Source of the DNA: Sipunculus nudus
Taxonomy: Eukaryota; Annelida; Sipuncula; Golfingiida; Sipunculidae
Assembly: GCA_026874595.1 (NCBI GenBank)
Contig: CM049311.1
Coordinates: 37,842,676-37,906,675, forward strand
Reading direction: 5' to 3'
DNA: 64,000 bases
Shown here one piece after another: positions 11,317 to 25,510 of the stretch. The notes under the pieces were generated by a model that ran no database searches, had not been told where the DNA came from, and saw nothing but the letters and a program-made list of their open reading frames with translations. The position numbers and the translations under genes are program-made. Position 1 is the first letter of the stretch, and each line of letters starts with the position of its first letter.

Positions 11317-14300
11317 GTAAGTCAGAACCTGTGAACCTTCACATAGGAAACCATTGCAGCAATGCATCCAGGATCATGATCTATAAGACCTGTTGAAATA
11401 TTAAAAGCCAGTGACTGTTATCATTTGTTATAGTCAGCTCTGTTACCAGTGACACTGGCAAGGCAGTGACTGACAGTGTTTCTGTTACTCTCAGTTATTA
11501 AACTGGGTGTAACACTGTTACCATTGTTTGTGTGACTGCTAGTCAGACTCTGTTCGGTATGACTTTACCATCAGTACCTACCGGTCAGGACTCCTTTATC
11601 CACAATGGATACATGATATGTTCTAATGATAGATCAAATTTACTACTCTGTACGTTAATTGTATCCTATAGCCTTTTCACTTATATTTTAGCCTGTAATA
11701 ATGTATTAAATATCCTTTCTTCACATGATTCAACATGCTTGTATCCGTCATGATTCCTCCCCCGCTTGTTTACATCACTTGGATTATATGCACATGTCCT
11801 TTCTACGTCATACACATTCATGTTGCGCCCTCGAGGCATTTGTATGCACATGGATCACAGGTATCCCACGTATATATGGTGTATATGAAGGGTTAGGGTT
11901 TAAAAATAAACCAGTGACTCCACCTTGTCAGCGCGAAGTGCAAGACGGAGTATGCTACAGTGGCAGGCAGTTAACAAACAGCTGAGGGTTAATTTTTTTA
12001 GGCTTTTGCGACGTTCAGGCCCAAAGTGCTCTGACGTCACAAATACTTAACAAAAATTTACCCTCATTTTAACAACTACAACCAATTTTCAAAAGTAGAT
12101 TTAAATATCCCCACTTGACTGATGAATTTCAACTCGTCTTGCATGGCGCATTGGTAGTACTTGGGACTTGTTATCGCACGGTTGCTGGTTCGAGACCCGA
12201 TTAGGCGCTTCACAATTGCATGTTATGTGTACTTATAAATCATGAATTTCTCATTACAGGTTCACCACCAGATGGAGACACAGCAGACAAATGAAAACCA
12301 CGTAGGCAATACTGGCATAGACACCAATAATTTTTTCCTTGACTAAGGCCATTTCCCGTAGGTACTGATTCTACAGTAGCTCCCACTGTTCTGTCAGGGA
12401 GCGTGTTAAGAACAGGGCCTACATTCTTGGGAGCGAGTCAGTGAAAAAACTATCTTGGTGTACGTCTATGTCTACGTGGTTATTATGTTTGTGTTTCTTG
12501 TTTGTATGTCTGCAGCATGAATCTGTGTCTCTGTCTGGTGGAGAACCAGAAATGAGAGAGAATGTCGAATATTAGTACACATAACATGCAAATGTGAAGT
12601 TCTTGACTGGGTCTCTAACCAGCAGTCCTGTGTTAACAAGTCCTATGCAATACCGTCTGTACTATGCAAGATGGGTTGAGAATGAATCTTCAAGTGGAGA
12701 TATTTAAATCTACTATTGTATGGAGGTTCAGCTGGGGAAAAAAAAGTGTCAATTGTTCGTGCGTGTGAGAATTGGGACTAGTTGTTAAAATGAGGGTCAA
12801 TTTTGTAAGCTTAAAAAAAAATTAACCCTCAGCCGTTTGTTTACTGCCTGTCACTTTAGTGTACTCCGTTTCACGCTTTGTGCGGACAAGGTGGAGTCAC
12901 TGGTTTATTTGTAAACCTTAACCCTTATATTACACCAAACATACGTGGAATAGCTGTGATCTATGTGCATACAAATGCCTGGAGGGTGCAAGACAACGGA
13001 TGTGAATGATGTAGGTAGGACATGTGCACAACAAGCAGAGGGAGGAATCATAACTGAAATATGAGCATGTTGTATCGCTTGAAGAAAGGATATATTGTAC
13101 ATTATTTCAGGGTTAGAGATACATGAGTAGGTTATAGGATACAATTCACATACCAGGGAGTCATTAGAGTATATAAGAGGCATGATGGTAAGTTTTAAAA
13201 CATCTTCAGCCATATGTGAAATGTAGGCCCAATTCTGAACAAGTGCCTCTGTGAGTCTGTTAGTGGCAGTAGAGACTGGCAGGTGAACAAATTATGCTGT
13301 GGTCCCTGTGCCCAGTTTTTTTCATCAGCCACCTTTCCTTTACTGATCTACCGAATATAGAGCAGTGTGGGAAAAAAATTCAGTGAATTAGTTCCTAAGA
13401 AATCAGACCAACAGAATTCTGAAGTCTGCTATGTCAGACAACTCTTATAAAATAAAGGTCATAATCCGCTTCCACTATGTTCCTGCTTCATTGACCAATT
13501 ATGACAGTTAGACTTTTTTATCCTATCCATGTTTCCATTGCCATTAAAATGGATACCAATCCAGCAAGGACTTTCCCAGAGCTAATGTTGATACATTTTG
13601 TTTTGACTGACAGCTGCTTCCACAGGCTCACAAACAGAGGCCTTGCACCCTGCCAGCACAGGGCCCTATGCACACGGTATGCTAGGCCAGTCTCTAATGC
13701 AAGACTGCAAAATGACCATTGTTAAACCTTGTTCACAGAGATTTAAAATAAACAACACATGTGCATATTGTTGTCTGAATACTGTAATGCTACATTTGTT
13801 AGATTAACCTCATTTCAATTGGATTATGAGCCTGTATTTGTGAGACCATAATAGTCCATATCTGTTTGACCATATTTCATGTGGGGTAGTCGGCATAATT
13901 GTATAAGCAAAATATTTTCAGATACTGTAATTCTAGAAAGAAATTATACCTCCTGAATTTTATACATGATTTCAAAAAAATTTTCCTTGTTAACAAATTC
14001 AGCTGAGTGTTGTGACCCATGGGTCCCTTATTGAATCCGCCAAAACAGTTTTGCGGTTACTATGTTTTCAGGCCGCCGCAGCATACACAGCCCCTGCAGC
14101 GTAGGTGTCCGGAGAACTCCTCCGTAACCGCTTGGCAGAATTTTAAGAAACCCGGGATTATGTTCGGGTCACATGTGAACTGCTGCTGACCTTTCCTCTC
14201 TCCAGTGTGTCCATTTGTGCGTCTGTTTTGACTCATTATTCCACATATCTTGGGAACCGTTTGACTGATCCGGAAAAAAATTTTGCACAAATGTAGCCCT

Positions 14301-17145
14301 TGGATAGCTTCATATCATACATAAAAAATGGTGGTGCCACCTGCAACCATTTTTGCACAGTGTCCATCTGTTCATCTGCCTTGGGATAAAATCACTCAAA
14401 TCTCTGCATTGGTTGGACTAATCCACCTGAAATTTTGCATGTGTATACATCCTAGACAGCTTTCTTGATTTTATGACAGGTGGCGCCACCTACATACACA
14501 TTTCGGCTACAGACATCCATGCTAATATGCAACACAGCTTTCTTATGACAGGTGGGGCCACCTACATTCACATTAATGCTGCAGACATCCAGGCTTATAT
14601 CTCAGGAACTGTTTGACAGATTGAGCCAAAATTTTGCATGTGTATAGATCTCACATAGCTCTTTATCATACGCAAAACTGGTGGTGCCACCTGCAACCAT
14701 TTTTGCCAGTGTCTGTCTGTTTGTCTGCCGTGGGATAAAATCACTCATATCTTGGCAGTGGTTTGACTTATCTGCCTATAATTTTTCAGGTTTATATATC
14801 TTGGATAGCTTTCTTGATTTTATGACAGGTGGCGCCACCTACATTCACATTTACGCTGCAGACATCCAAGCTCAAATCTCGGGAACTGTTTTGCCGATTG
14901 GGCCAAAATTTTGCATGTGTATAGATCTCACATAGCACTTTATCATACACAAAACTGGTGGCGCCACCTGCAACTGTTTTTGCACAGCGTCCGTCTGTTT
15001 GTCTGCCGTGGGATAAAATCACTCATATCTCAGCAGTGGTTTGACTTATCTGCCTAAAATTTTTCAGGTTTATACATCTTGGATAGCTTTCTTGATTTTA
15101 TGACAGGTGGTGCCACCTACATACACATTTCAGCTACAGACATCCATGCTAATATGCAACACACCTCACTCTGTTTCCCCTTGTTACTCAATCCATGCCT
15201 CACTTCACCCGTCCCACTCTGATTTCGGCGGATACACGTAGTCGCTTGACGACTATCAGTACTCTAGTTTCCTGTCTCTCTCAGTTCTGAAGTAGTGTTT
15301 GGCAACAGGGGTGGCCTTAATCCACTGATACATGTAGGTTATTTGATCAATCAGATTAGGTTGTATTTTTTAATAAATAGTATTTTGTATTTTCCGACTT
15401 ATTGGTAGATCCAGAAACATGGCGTAAAATACTGCTAATTGATATATGATGACACGTAGAGGTTATATACTGACATCACCATATATCAATATAAATGGTA
15501 GCCAGAACCAGAAGTTGCCTGATCAGATAGAGAAGGGTTAACTTGAGTCCTTCTAACCCAGAGCCAGTAGCTGCCTGATCAGATAGGGATGGGGTCACTT
15601 AAGTCATTGTGATTTACTTAGAGCCAGAGGCTGGCTGAACAGATAGAGCTAATTTAACTAGAGTCGTTCCGACTAACTGAGAGCCAGAAACTGCCTGATA
15701 AGATAGTTGGGTTTACAAAAGTCATTCTGACTAGCCAGAGGCATAAGCTGACTGATCAGATAGAGATGGGTTGACTAGAGTTGTTCTGACTAACCCAGAG
15801 CCAGAATCTGCCTGACCAGATAGAGAAGGGTTAACTAGAGTCCGTCTGACTAACCCAGAGCCAGAAGCTACCTGATCAGAGAAAGGTTAACTAGAGTCCT
15901 CCTGACTAACCCGGACCCGGAAGCTGCCTGATCAGATAGAGAAGGGTTAACTAGAGTCCTGACTAACCCTGAGCCAGAGGCTACCTTATCAGATAAGGAT
16001 GTAAACCTATCTGTAACCCTGAGCCAGAGGCTGCCTTATCAGATAGAGTTGGGATGACTAGAGTCATTCTGACTAGCCAGAGCCAGAGGATACCTGATCA
16101 GATAGAGTTAGGCCGACAAGAGTCATTTTGATTAGAAGTTTCATGATCAGACAGAGATGAGTTAAATTGAGTTCTTCTGTTTAGCCCAGAGCCACAGGCT
16201 GCTTGATCAGATTTTGAGTTGGGCAATTAGAGCCAGGGGCTAGATGATCAGACTGACTTGGGAGATTTTAAGGTCAGCATTAGGTCAATTAGAGACTAGT
16301 TGACCAGCTTATTAACATGCCCCTACCAGAAGTAAATTTTTTTATATATCAGACAGTACATGGTCCAGGTGATAAATATCCCAGAACCCTGGTTTCCTTT
16401 AAGGTTCTTATTCAATTTCCAATAAGTGTCACATGGATGCCTACAGTACCTGGTAAGTGGACTGGAGGTTGTTATTTACTTTGCTCTTAGAAAACATGCA
16501 GTGCTTGTAAACCAGAGCTTCAGATACAGTTAACTGATTGTTGTAGGAGGGTTAATATTTTTTAGGCACCTTGGTGAATGGGGAATGTTATTGCACCAAG
16601 ATGGGTTATATTGTATATATTTATATATATAAGGATACTGGTATGTAAGTATTCTGTATGGATATGTACTTTAATTAAAATATGCACATGAATTAAATAC
16701 AACTTGCTCTTTTGTTACTTCTTTTCCTATCATTTCTATAATTAAGGCCTACACTAAAGCAGTTCTTTCGTTTTCATGACTTCTTGCTAATACAAGAAGG
16801 AATGGATGTTTGTGATTACATTAAGTGTTCACCAAAGGTGAAACTATATATGCCTACAACAGGTTGCGACCATTTGCTGTAACACATAGGCCCATGTCTT
16901 TTTGCAGGTTTCTACACATGGTACACATAACTTCTACTTGTGTGTCCACTTATGGCCTAAATCCAGTTCACACAAACTGTTGTACATAAAGTTTTAAGTC
17001 ACAAATTATAATTAATAAATCTATTAGTAATATTCTTATTAATAAATTATGTCAACATCTTCCTTTCATATGATGGTTTTGTCTTTTATGTGGCACTTAC
17101 ATAATTTGTTACTTTCAGTGATCTACCTAGAATATAATAACTTGA

Positions 17146-17233
<88 letters not shown>

Positions 17234-20200
17234 TTGTGAGTGTTAAAAAAAGTTAATTCAGTATTACCTTATTTGCAAGGTCATATTTGGCTGCTTGAGA
17301 GCTATTACAGATATAGTGCCTTTAATGCCCGTTTGTTTTTCTCATTTAATAATTGGAAAACAACAAACCGTGTTTGAAATAATTTCATACTGATTGGGTA
17401 CATGAGGCATGGCTAATTCATCATGCACAGTGGAAACAGATCTCATTTGGCCACTAGAGACATGTGGTTTTAATGGTTGGTGGGAGACTTTTTGAGTTCC
17501 TTACGGAACATACAGATAGTATTACCTAACAGGTTTTGATTGACTCCAAGACCTTTGAGGAACATGTTGGTTTTAAGTATCAGTGGTTTCATGTGGATTT
17601 GTTTGTTCTGTTTGTCAAAGGATCCTAGATGTTTGGCCAGGATCCCTCCAGGGAGCCCCTTGTCTTCATTTTTAAAAGATACAAAACCCAGCTTAACCTG
17701 TTTGGAACCTTGTCCCAAAATGCACCATCAAAGGCCTTCAGCAAGTCAAATATTGCTCGACTGAAAAAGGCTTTTGAGACGCTTTGTGGAAACTCTTTGG
17801 AGAGTGTGTAAGACCTATAAGCATTCCTATATTTAGTTTAGTGGAGTCCATTTAACAGAACAGGATATATTGATGGCAACATGGTTGAAATATTACCGGG
17901 CAAGTCAAGTGATTACAACTTTTATAAAAAGAAATACTTAATCCCCCCCCCATTGTGTCTTTGATTATGTCTGTTGTTGAAAGCCTGCCAAGTGCCAATA
18001 AAAATTTAAAAAAGATTGGTAGACCTTTTAGCTGAGCACAATTTACCTTGTAGAGACATTAATGTTACTCCTCGTGAAACATACTTGAAACAGGTTCACA
18101 TACTTTAGCATTTATAACACTTTGTGGAGCATTATTTTAAGGCACTTTGTCACCTGCTCAATGTTTATTATCTTTGCTGTCAGTTAATTTTAGTTTGTGT
18201 TTCCTAGTGAAACTGCCCCAGCTTATAGGCCCAATTTCTCTATCACCTATTTTAAATATTGTTTAGGCCCTGTATGTATTTAAATACAATCCAAGTGTGT
18301 CTTGTGTAAGACTACTTGGCTGATTGTGTGAAATTGTACATGCATGAGAACCTGCAAACAAGGACAAAAAATGTACTGGTCAGGAATCACAAATCAGCAG
18401 CAACAGAAAAGTGGAGTCTGGGCTTGAACCAATCATGTAAAGCCCCAAAAGGACCCGCACCAGCAAATGACAAAAGTGGAGTAGCGTTTGATTCCAGTAT
18501 TTTGGCTTCCAGTATATTGTAAGGAGAAGAATAGAAGTGACATGTATGAAGATTGTTAAGAATGCCACACCAAGCCAAGTGCAAAAGGGTCCCAAATGCC
18601 TTTCCAGGTCAGCTGCAGAACACCATGCACCACCCAGGTCCAAGAAATGAAGTCGGACGAGCAAGCAGAGCAGCAGCAACCACACCCACTCCGGGCAAAA
18701 TGCCTGTACACCACCTTCACCCGCATTCAGCCTTGCCTAGATCCTTTGTTGCGAATGATATGCCAGCGATCATTTGCTTTCATCATGGGCTAGGAATCAC
18801 AAATATATAAGATATTTTACTGTTTGTTGTCATCTTGATTTATGAGAGTGGCACAGTAGGCTTTGTTTATGTTTTCTTTTGTGGCACTGATCCTGCCTGG
18901 TCAGGTTTATTTCTGCTGATTATAGGCATATGGGAATTTAATATCAGAATTAAATCTTTGCAGGTATTTTCATATTTCCATTAGAGAACACTGTTTTTCC
19001 TGTATGCCTAATTTCCTAGTAAAAAAGAGATGCAGAGAAATTAGCATATCTCTGTGGCTGTGTACGTTGTAACTAAAAGAGACATTAGTTTTAACTCTAA
19101 GCTGAGTACAATTTAACTGACAAAATATTAGCACAATTTAACTATAAGAGATATTGGCATACCTCTTAGCTGAGCACAATTTAACTGAATAAGACATTGT
19201 TATAACTGTTAACTGAGCAGAATTGAACCGGCAAAGACATTAGCATAACTCTTAGCTGAGCTGAATTGAACTGGCAGAGATATAAGCATATCTTAACTGA
19301 ACACAAATTCAATATAACTGGCCGAAATATTAACAAAACTCTCCATATCTGAGCACAATTATATGGCAGAGACATGAACATAACTCATAGCTGATCATCA
19401 TTTAAATCACACACACATGATCTCAGCATCATTTAACAGTCTAGAGAATTTTGAACAACTCATTAACACAACATCAGGACCAAAGAGTTTTGTTTTCATT
19501 CCCTTTATAGTGATGTCTTATCATCAAATCCTGCTTTAGTTAAAAAAAATAACAGTTTAACTGTGAGGCCTTTAAAAAAATTTGGTCAGAATGAACAAGT
19601 TTATTTAGATAAAGTTATATGTTATCATGGTATGCAGCGTGACATAGTGAAGATTGGTGACTCAAGTTTGACAGACATCATGGGAAAATCCTAAATCACC
19701 AGGACCAGCAGTATGGAGGTGTACAGGTCTGAAGTGGTCTTATATACCTCTTCAGCTGAGTATTCCCCGGGTGTAACTTGCGGTACAGGGTTGCTGGACA
19801 AACAAACTCCCCGTTGATTGATGTATGGATATGAATGCCTTTGAGGGCTTTATCACCCGGAGCGGTCAGAGTGAGGGGAACACAGATTACTACAGGCTCC
19901 ATGTGCATTCTGCTCTCACCATAGTGTACTATTAGCAGGTCTACCGTCATGTATGGCTTGAATTCCAATTATCATAGTCTTCAGGTTGGGTTTAATGTAT
20001 CTAAACATTTATTGTTTTACAAATTTAAAAGATTTTTTTTTCCAGTAAAAAAATTATACATTTGTATGCATTGTGTGGTGTTATCTCAAAAAATAAGGGA
20101 TATATGATGATGCGACTTAGAATTGTATATCATCTGTTATATTCAGATATATTTCTTATATTGGAAATTTATAAAATTATAAACTTGAAAAAAAAATCTG

Positions 20201-23200
20201 ATGTAGTAAAAAAATGATCTAATGCAGACATTTGTTCTTTTAATATTTTCCAGCCTCAGCAGAATGAGAAATATGGCTTTGTTTGTCCTATATGTGTATG
20301 CAGAGGTGATGACATTCTGACAGTTTCCCCTGCCCTGCCATTGAGTCCTTGCAACTCTGCACTGGGGACATTTAGTTTTATTGCAGATGCGTAAAATATA
20401 TTAAATAAAAAAAAATAGTATTGGGAAAAAAATTAAATATCTAATTGAAACACATTCTTGCCTCACGCAAATGGGACATAAAGTGATCAACTCTGTCTGT
20501 CAAACGTCTCTCTGTTTATCATTAAATATATATTAATTATCATTAAATTATAATTTTTTTTCCTATAAGCATGGTTGAAATATTTTTCATATGCTGTATG
20601 TTTATGAATTTAAGCTATTAAAGTCTGCAGTTTAAAAAGCAATTTTTATATATATGTAAGTAATATTGCAAATGTATACAATTTATAAACTTAAAACAGT
20701 TTGATATAATAAAAAATTTAAGATCTAATTGAAACTTCATATATTATTTACCTGCCTCAGCAGAATGGGAGATAAAGTGATCAGCTTTGTTTGTCTACCA
20801 GTCAGTCTGTCCATAATGAAATATTCAGTTACTGTGAATCAACATTTTCCCTGTTTCATACACTGTATGTAATGTAGGTTGTAATGAAATGTATGTAATA
20901 TAATTGATGTTGTTACTACCATCACTGTAACTTTTCACCATACAAGGCATGTGGTGCCTGAAATGTAATACTGTGAATTAACTGGCTTTAGTACTAGCAC
21001 CATCCAAAGCTGGGATTCATTACATTGGCTTGCTTTACCAGTTGTGTGTGACATGTAATCTGTAGTAAATTTAATGTATATTTTACTTGTGGGTAAATAT
21101 GTAACTGTTTGTGTAGGAATATATATACATGCTTTGTGGAAAAAGTAATTTTCATCCAATTTAAGCATTATTGCAGGTGGAAAAATTTATCTTTATTCCA
21201 GTTTAAGCATTATATTTTTGTTGTGCAAGTCTTCATTATCTAGCAGATGTGACTCTAGCTGCCTTATTCTCAGAGTTAATCTGAATCCTCAGTTTTGTTG
21301 GCTCCATGAAACTTCTTTTTATGAAGGTTTTGGACTGGCTCCAGCTTAGAGTATCCTCAATCCCTTATGTATAAAATATTGAAATCCAGAAGGCTATAAG
21401 GGGCCCAATCACCTAGAAAGCATGTTGAATTAACCCAAAAAATAGCTTCTTACCTTTCAAATATATCTGTACCTCCCAAAATACTGCCCTGAAACTGTTT
21501 GCTTATTCCTGTAAACAAGTGTTAAAAACAGTGGACCATGCGCAAACACAGGTGTCAACATAAACACAGCGCATGGGAATGCCCAGGCCACAACACATGT
21601 CAATCAAGAAATGCCCTGATTGACTTGGCCAAAAAAATGTAATACATGTTCCCACCGGCTGAAACACTGTGTTGCAGCTCACAATGGGACCTCTGGTCAT
21701 GTGGCCTGTGTTTACCAACATGCAGAAAAACAGCCATATGCGAGGTACTGAGACTGGGATAGTTTTGCTATCAAACTTTAATCTAAAGCAAAACTGAACT
21801 GATAGTGTGAAAGAATAGGCATAACATGGCTTCTGATTATGTCCCTTGAATCAGATTCTTTATCATGTGATAATTGCCTTTTCCTCATCCAGGAGATGCT
21901 GCTATTTATAAGATTTGCCATGTATATGCTGTGGGCTTGATCTTAAAAAAAGTTCTGATTCAGACATATAATACACCTGTACAGTTCCTAACTGTTCTTT
22001 AATGAATACAACATAAATGAAAAAATGTCTGATATAGGACCTCAAACCCTGCTTTGAAGATAGTGCTCAAAGCTAATTTTATCAAGAAAGTTACCTGAAA
22101 TGTTGGACATAAACCAATATTGTTCCTCAAAGTGTTTTTTTTTTCAGTGGAAATGTGTCTTGAAAAACACCTTTTGGTATTTTGATATTGCTGCTCTAGG
22201 TTATAGTTTATTTACATGATCAACACCCAGGACCAGTTATTACCACCATTCTAGAAAACCTCACATGGTGTGACATCTTTGTCCCTTGTGATGTCATGAT
22301 TCACCCTCAACAGATGGTCATATGGTCACATGTTATAAGTCCTAGTGGTAAACGGTGATGCCAAACCCCATAAAACCCTCACCTCAGGTTCATTTACACG
22401 GGGATTTACACCAAAGTTTAATCTCTTAGAGATTTTCACACTCACAACCAGTAAATCAAATTTCAATCAAATCCACAAAACCATTCTTCAAACACAGGGA
22501 GAATTGAATGAAAATGCTAACTCTTGCTTCACAAAGGGTTAATAAAACACATTTTGTATTGTCAGTGCCATCAAACAGTGAAATGAGCTTCCCTCTTTTA
22601 ACTGTACAACAACAGTTATAAACGACCGTCTACAATAGTGTATCAATATAGTGATGGTCTGTTAAGTGATCCTTGTTATTGCCAAGAAGTGATTTGTTGT
22701 GGCAGTCAAAGTGCAGGTGGCAGTCAGAGATATTTGTTCACCGGTAGAACAACATTTCAGCTGTACCAAGCAATGATGGTGTTTAATCAGAACAGGGGCC
22801 ACAAGATCCTGAAACACAAACTACTGCCCCCTTACTACACACCATGCTCAGTCCCTGGGAATAAATAAGAAAAATCTATTAATGTTAAGCCGTGTGAGTG
22901 TAGCAGGGCCAATTGATTCTTATTAGCTGCGAGGCACTAACTTACGCAGTGTAGAATCCTGTTAGGTTATCATGTTGCAGATAAACAGGTAAAGTTAGGG
23001 AATGATTTTCCCAGCTGCATCAAACTAGGTCCCGTTATGCATTATACAGAATGTGCTGGGCAAATTTATTTTGTGAGTGACCTGGGGTGTTTGTATGAGA
23101 CCTAAATAAAAGAGGTAATAGGTGCCACTAGTGCCAGCCTAGTACTCAAAGAAGGTTGGCACAACGCCAGAGTGACCTGTGTTCCTACCCAGTATGAATA

Positions 23201-25477
23201 GTTGTGCTTTATAGCACCAGTATGCATACCACTCTACAAGCACTGCTTCAGTTGGTAAGATATTTGTGAAATACTTGCCCAGGTTGGTTAAGCATTTTAG
23301 GTGTTGAGTTACCAGAGTAGTTTACTCAAGAGTAATCCAGTATGGAGGCCTTTTGGTATTATTGTAAAGTTTGTTTAATATAGAGGGTATGTGAAATGTT
23401 CAAAGTCATACTTCAAATATCTGCTGCACATAGCCGTGCCGTGCTTGTGTGTAGTGCTCATGACTAGTGAAGAGGGTGATCAAACATTCTGTGTATTTTA
23501 ATTACAGTCAGAGGTCGTCGGGGTTCCTTTCTGCTAGCCAGCTTACCGCGACCAGCCGCCGACTTACCCAGAGCTCTCTGTACAGTCCCGATAACTACCG
23601 TGGATCAGGGCACTATTTGGACAATGGAATTCTGCCAGGCACACAGCTAAATGGCCAGGAAGGTACACTTGACACAACCAACGCTATGACCTCCACGAAT
23701 GGCCTTACTGCAAATGGCAGCTCTTCCAAACATGTGAATCGGATGACTGGATTAGTAAACGGTAATGTTGATGATGACTTGGGAGGATATTCCGATGCCA
23801 GTAATGACCACGAACAAGGTGAACACTGTACGGCTAAACCTCCCCATGAAGCACAGTGGTATACAAAACCACGGCATCTAGAGAGAAAGGAGTACCCAGT
23901 CCTGCAAGGAGTTGGGCTTTCCTCACGTACTGTAACCCCGCTGGACCGCCCAGTTGGAACCATAGGTGCCTCCATAGCTGCGAAGAAAGCAGCAAATTCA
24001 AAGCTTATCTCCGCAAAAGAACTGGAGTCTTACCCATTGACTGACATGGATGCCCTCGCCCGTGATAATTTTCCAATAACGCTTGGTGCTGCGTACACTT
24101 TGCGCTCCGTTACACCCCCCTGCCCTCTGCCCGCTCCTTCATCAGTAACCATTTCACCTCCACCGACAGGGATTATTAGGCCAAACACTAAGCCATGGAA
24201 GCCTAAGAAACTCTCAAGGTCAACAAGCAGCAAAAGACCAGCAAGTGCCTCATCTAATTCTCATTCTAATTCCAGCTCAAGTTCCGTAGACAGGATGTAC
24301 CTGATGACCTCGGAATCCCCAGTTACAGGTGGGTACCTAATCAATGTATGCAATATCATTTATATTTTCATGTAATGTAATGTATTGTGTGACAAATGTG
24401 TGTGCTGACTTATATTGTGTATGAATTGCAGTACAGTTGTAACTTGATAATCCGACAATTAATGTAATACCCTAATTAATGTCGGATTGCAAGGCTTGTG
24501 GATTGTCAAATTAATAAAGGTGACAATGGGTCAAAATACAATGTGACCTAATTTTTTGGAGTAGGACTTCTCAGTATTCATTAAATATTCTGTTATAATA
24601 TATGATTTTGTCATGATTTATGTGAATTAGAGAATGAAACATCCATCATGGAGTATTGTTTTACTTCTTATATTCAGGTCTATATATATAATGCTCGTCA
24701 AGATGCAGACAACCCATGCAGGTTCTTCCATTATGAGCCATGAATAGATTTCTGAACAAAAATTAACTAAATGTTAATAACAAACGAACAAACCAGTGGT
24801 TAATCTGCTGAGTTCATGTACGTTTAAAGAATGCAAGCATATCTGACTGGTATCTGGTTCTTTTATTTTGATTTTCATGGAATTTTCTAAGCAGTTAGTG
24901 GCCAGCATCAACATCCCCTGTAGAGAAACCCTGCTCATCCATATACAATAGCCATCTTTCAATTCCTCCAACGGTGACTCTGGGAGTTACTGGTTTAGGA
25001 GGAACATCTTCTCCCTCAGACTCGCTGTCACTGTTGCCTCCATCTTCTTTAACCATTGACACAATTTCAGCGGCCGTAGGCATTGCTTCGGTTGGCTTCA
25101 TGTTGTCCAATGCAAGGTATTCCTCCCCGGTCATGTGGTCAGTGCTGTTGAGTGCCTGGATAAAGTCCCGAACCTTGTTCTCTATCTCCACGTGTTCCAC
25201 ACATGTAGAGGTTCATACGGATCAAACTGACTTAATAATGAGCCAAATTGACAAAATAATTGGCTCTAGTGTACGGTTAGAACAATACATACCCCTGGAT
25301 TTCATGCCTAATTTATCAGGGTGGTGTGTGCTTGAGCATGACGACTGACATTAAAGGACAACATACTGGTCAGATTGTCAAATCAGAAAATACGTCAGTA
25401 TCCTCGTTTGTTTTGGGAAATGTCATGTCGGTTTTTCAAGGCTGTCAGTTTGTCAAGGCTAATTTCTTTGGGTCCTG

Positions 25478-25510
<33 letters not shown>

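Larger units (their letters stand above)
11317..23507 (+). other. Intron 1 of the unrecognised gene
   Basis: This 12.2-kb intron contains a 1.5-kb inverted repeat (11655-13148), MITE and Helitron-like elements (13440-15267), a 60-bp minisatellite (15497-16262), AT/AG microsatellites (17150-17230), a direct-repeat-flanked insert (18382-18804) and a 45-bp minisatellite (19062-19400). From 19.4 to 23.4 kb I see only AT-rich non-coding DNA and part of a dispersed repeat (21493-21645). No additional phase-compatible exon was found. Confidence 0.6.

Noticed and set aside
11889-11901. GGGTTAGGGTTT as an interstitial telomere repeat
   Set aside because: Only two units, and its counterpart in the inverted arm is diverged. 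There is no array.
18553-18810. Open frame after TTTCCAG that looks protein-like, as an extra exon of the 11261 gene
   Set aside because: In the phase required after exon 1 it hits a stop within 15 codons, and it lies inside a direct-repeat-flanked insert.
19696-19968. 90-codon minus-strand frame (MEFKPYMTVDLLIVHYGESR)
   Set aside because: No recognisable family, no splice partner and no promoter context. It may be chance or an old repeat.
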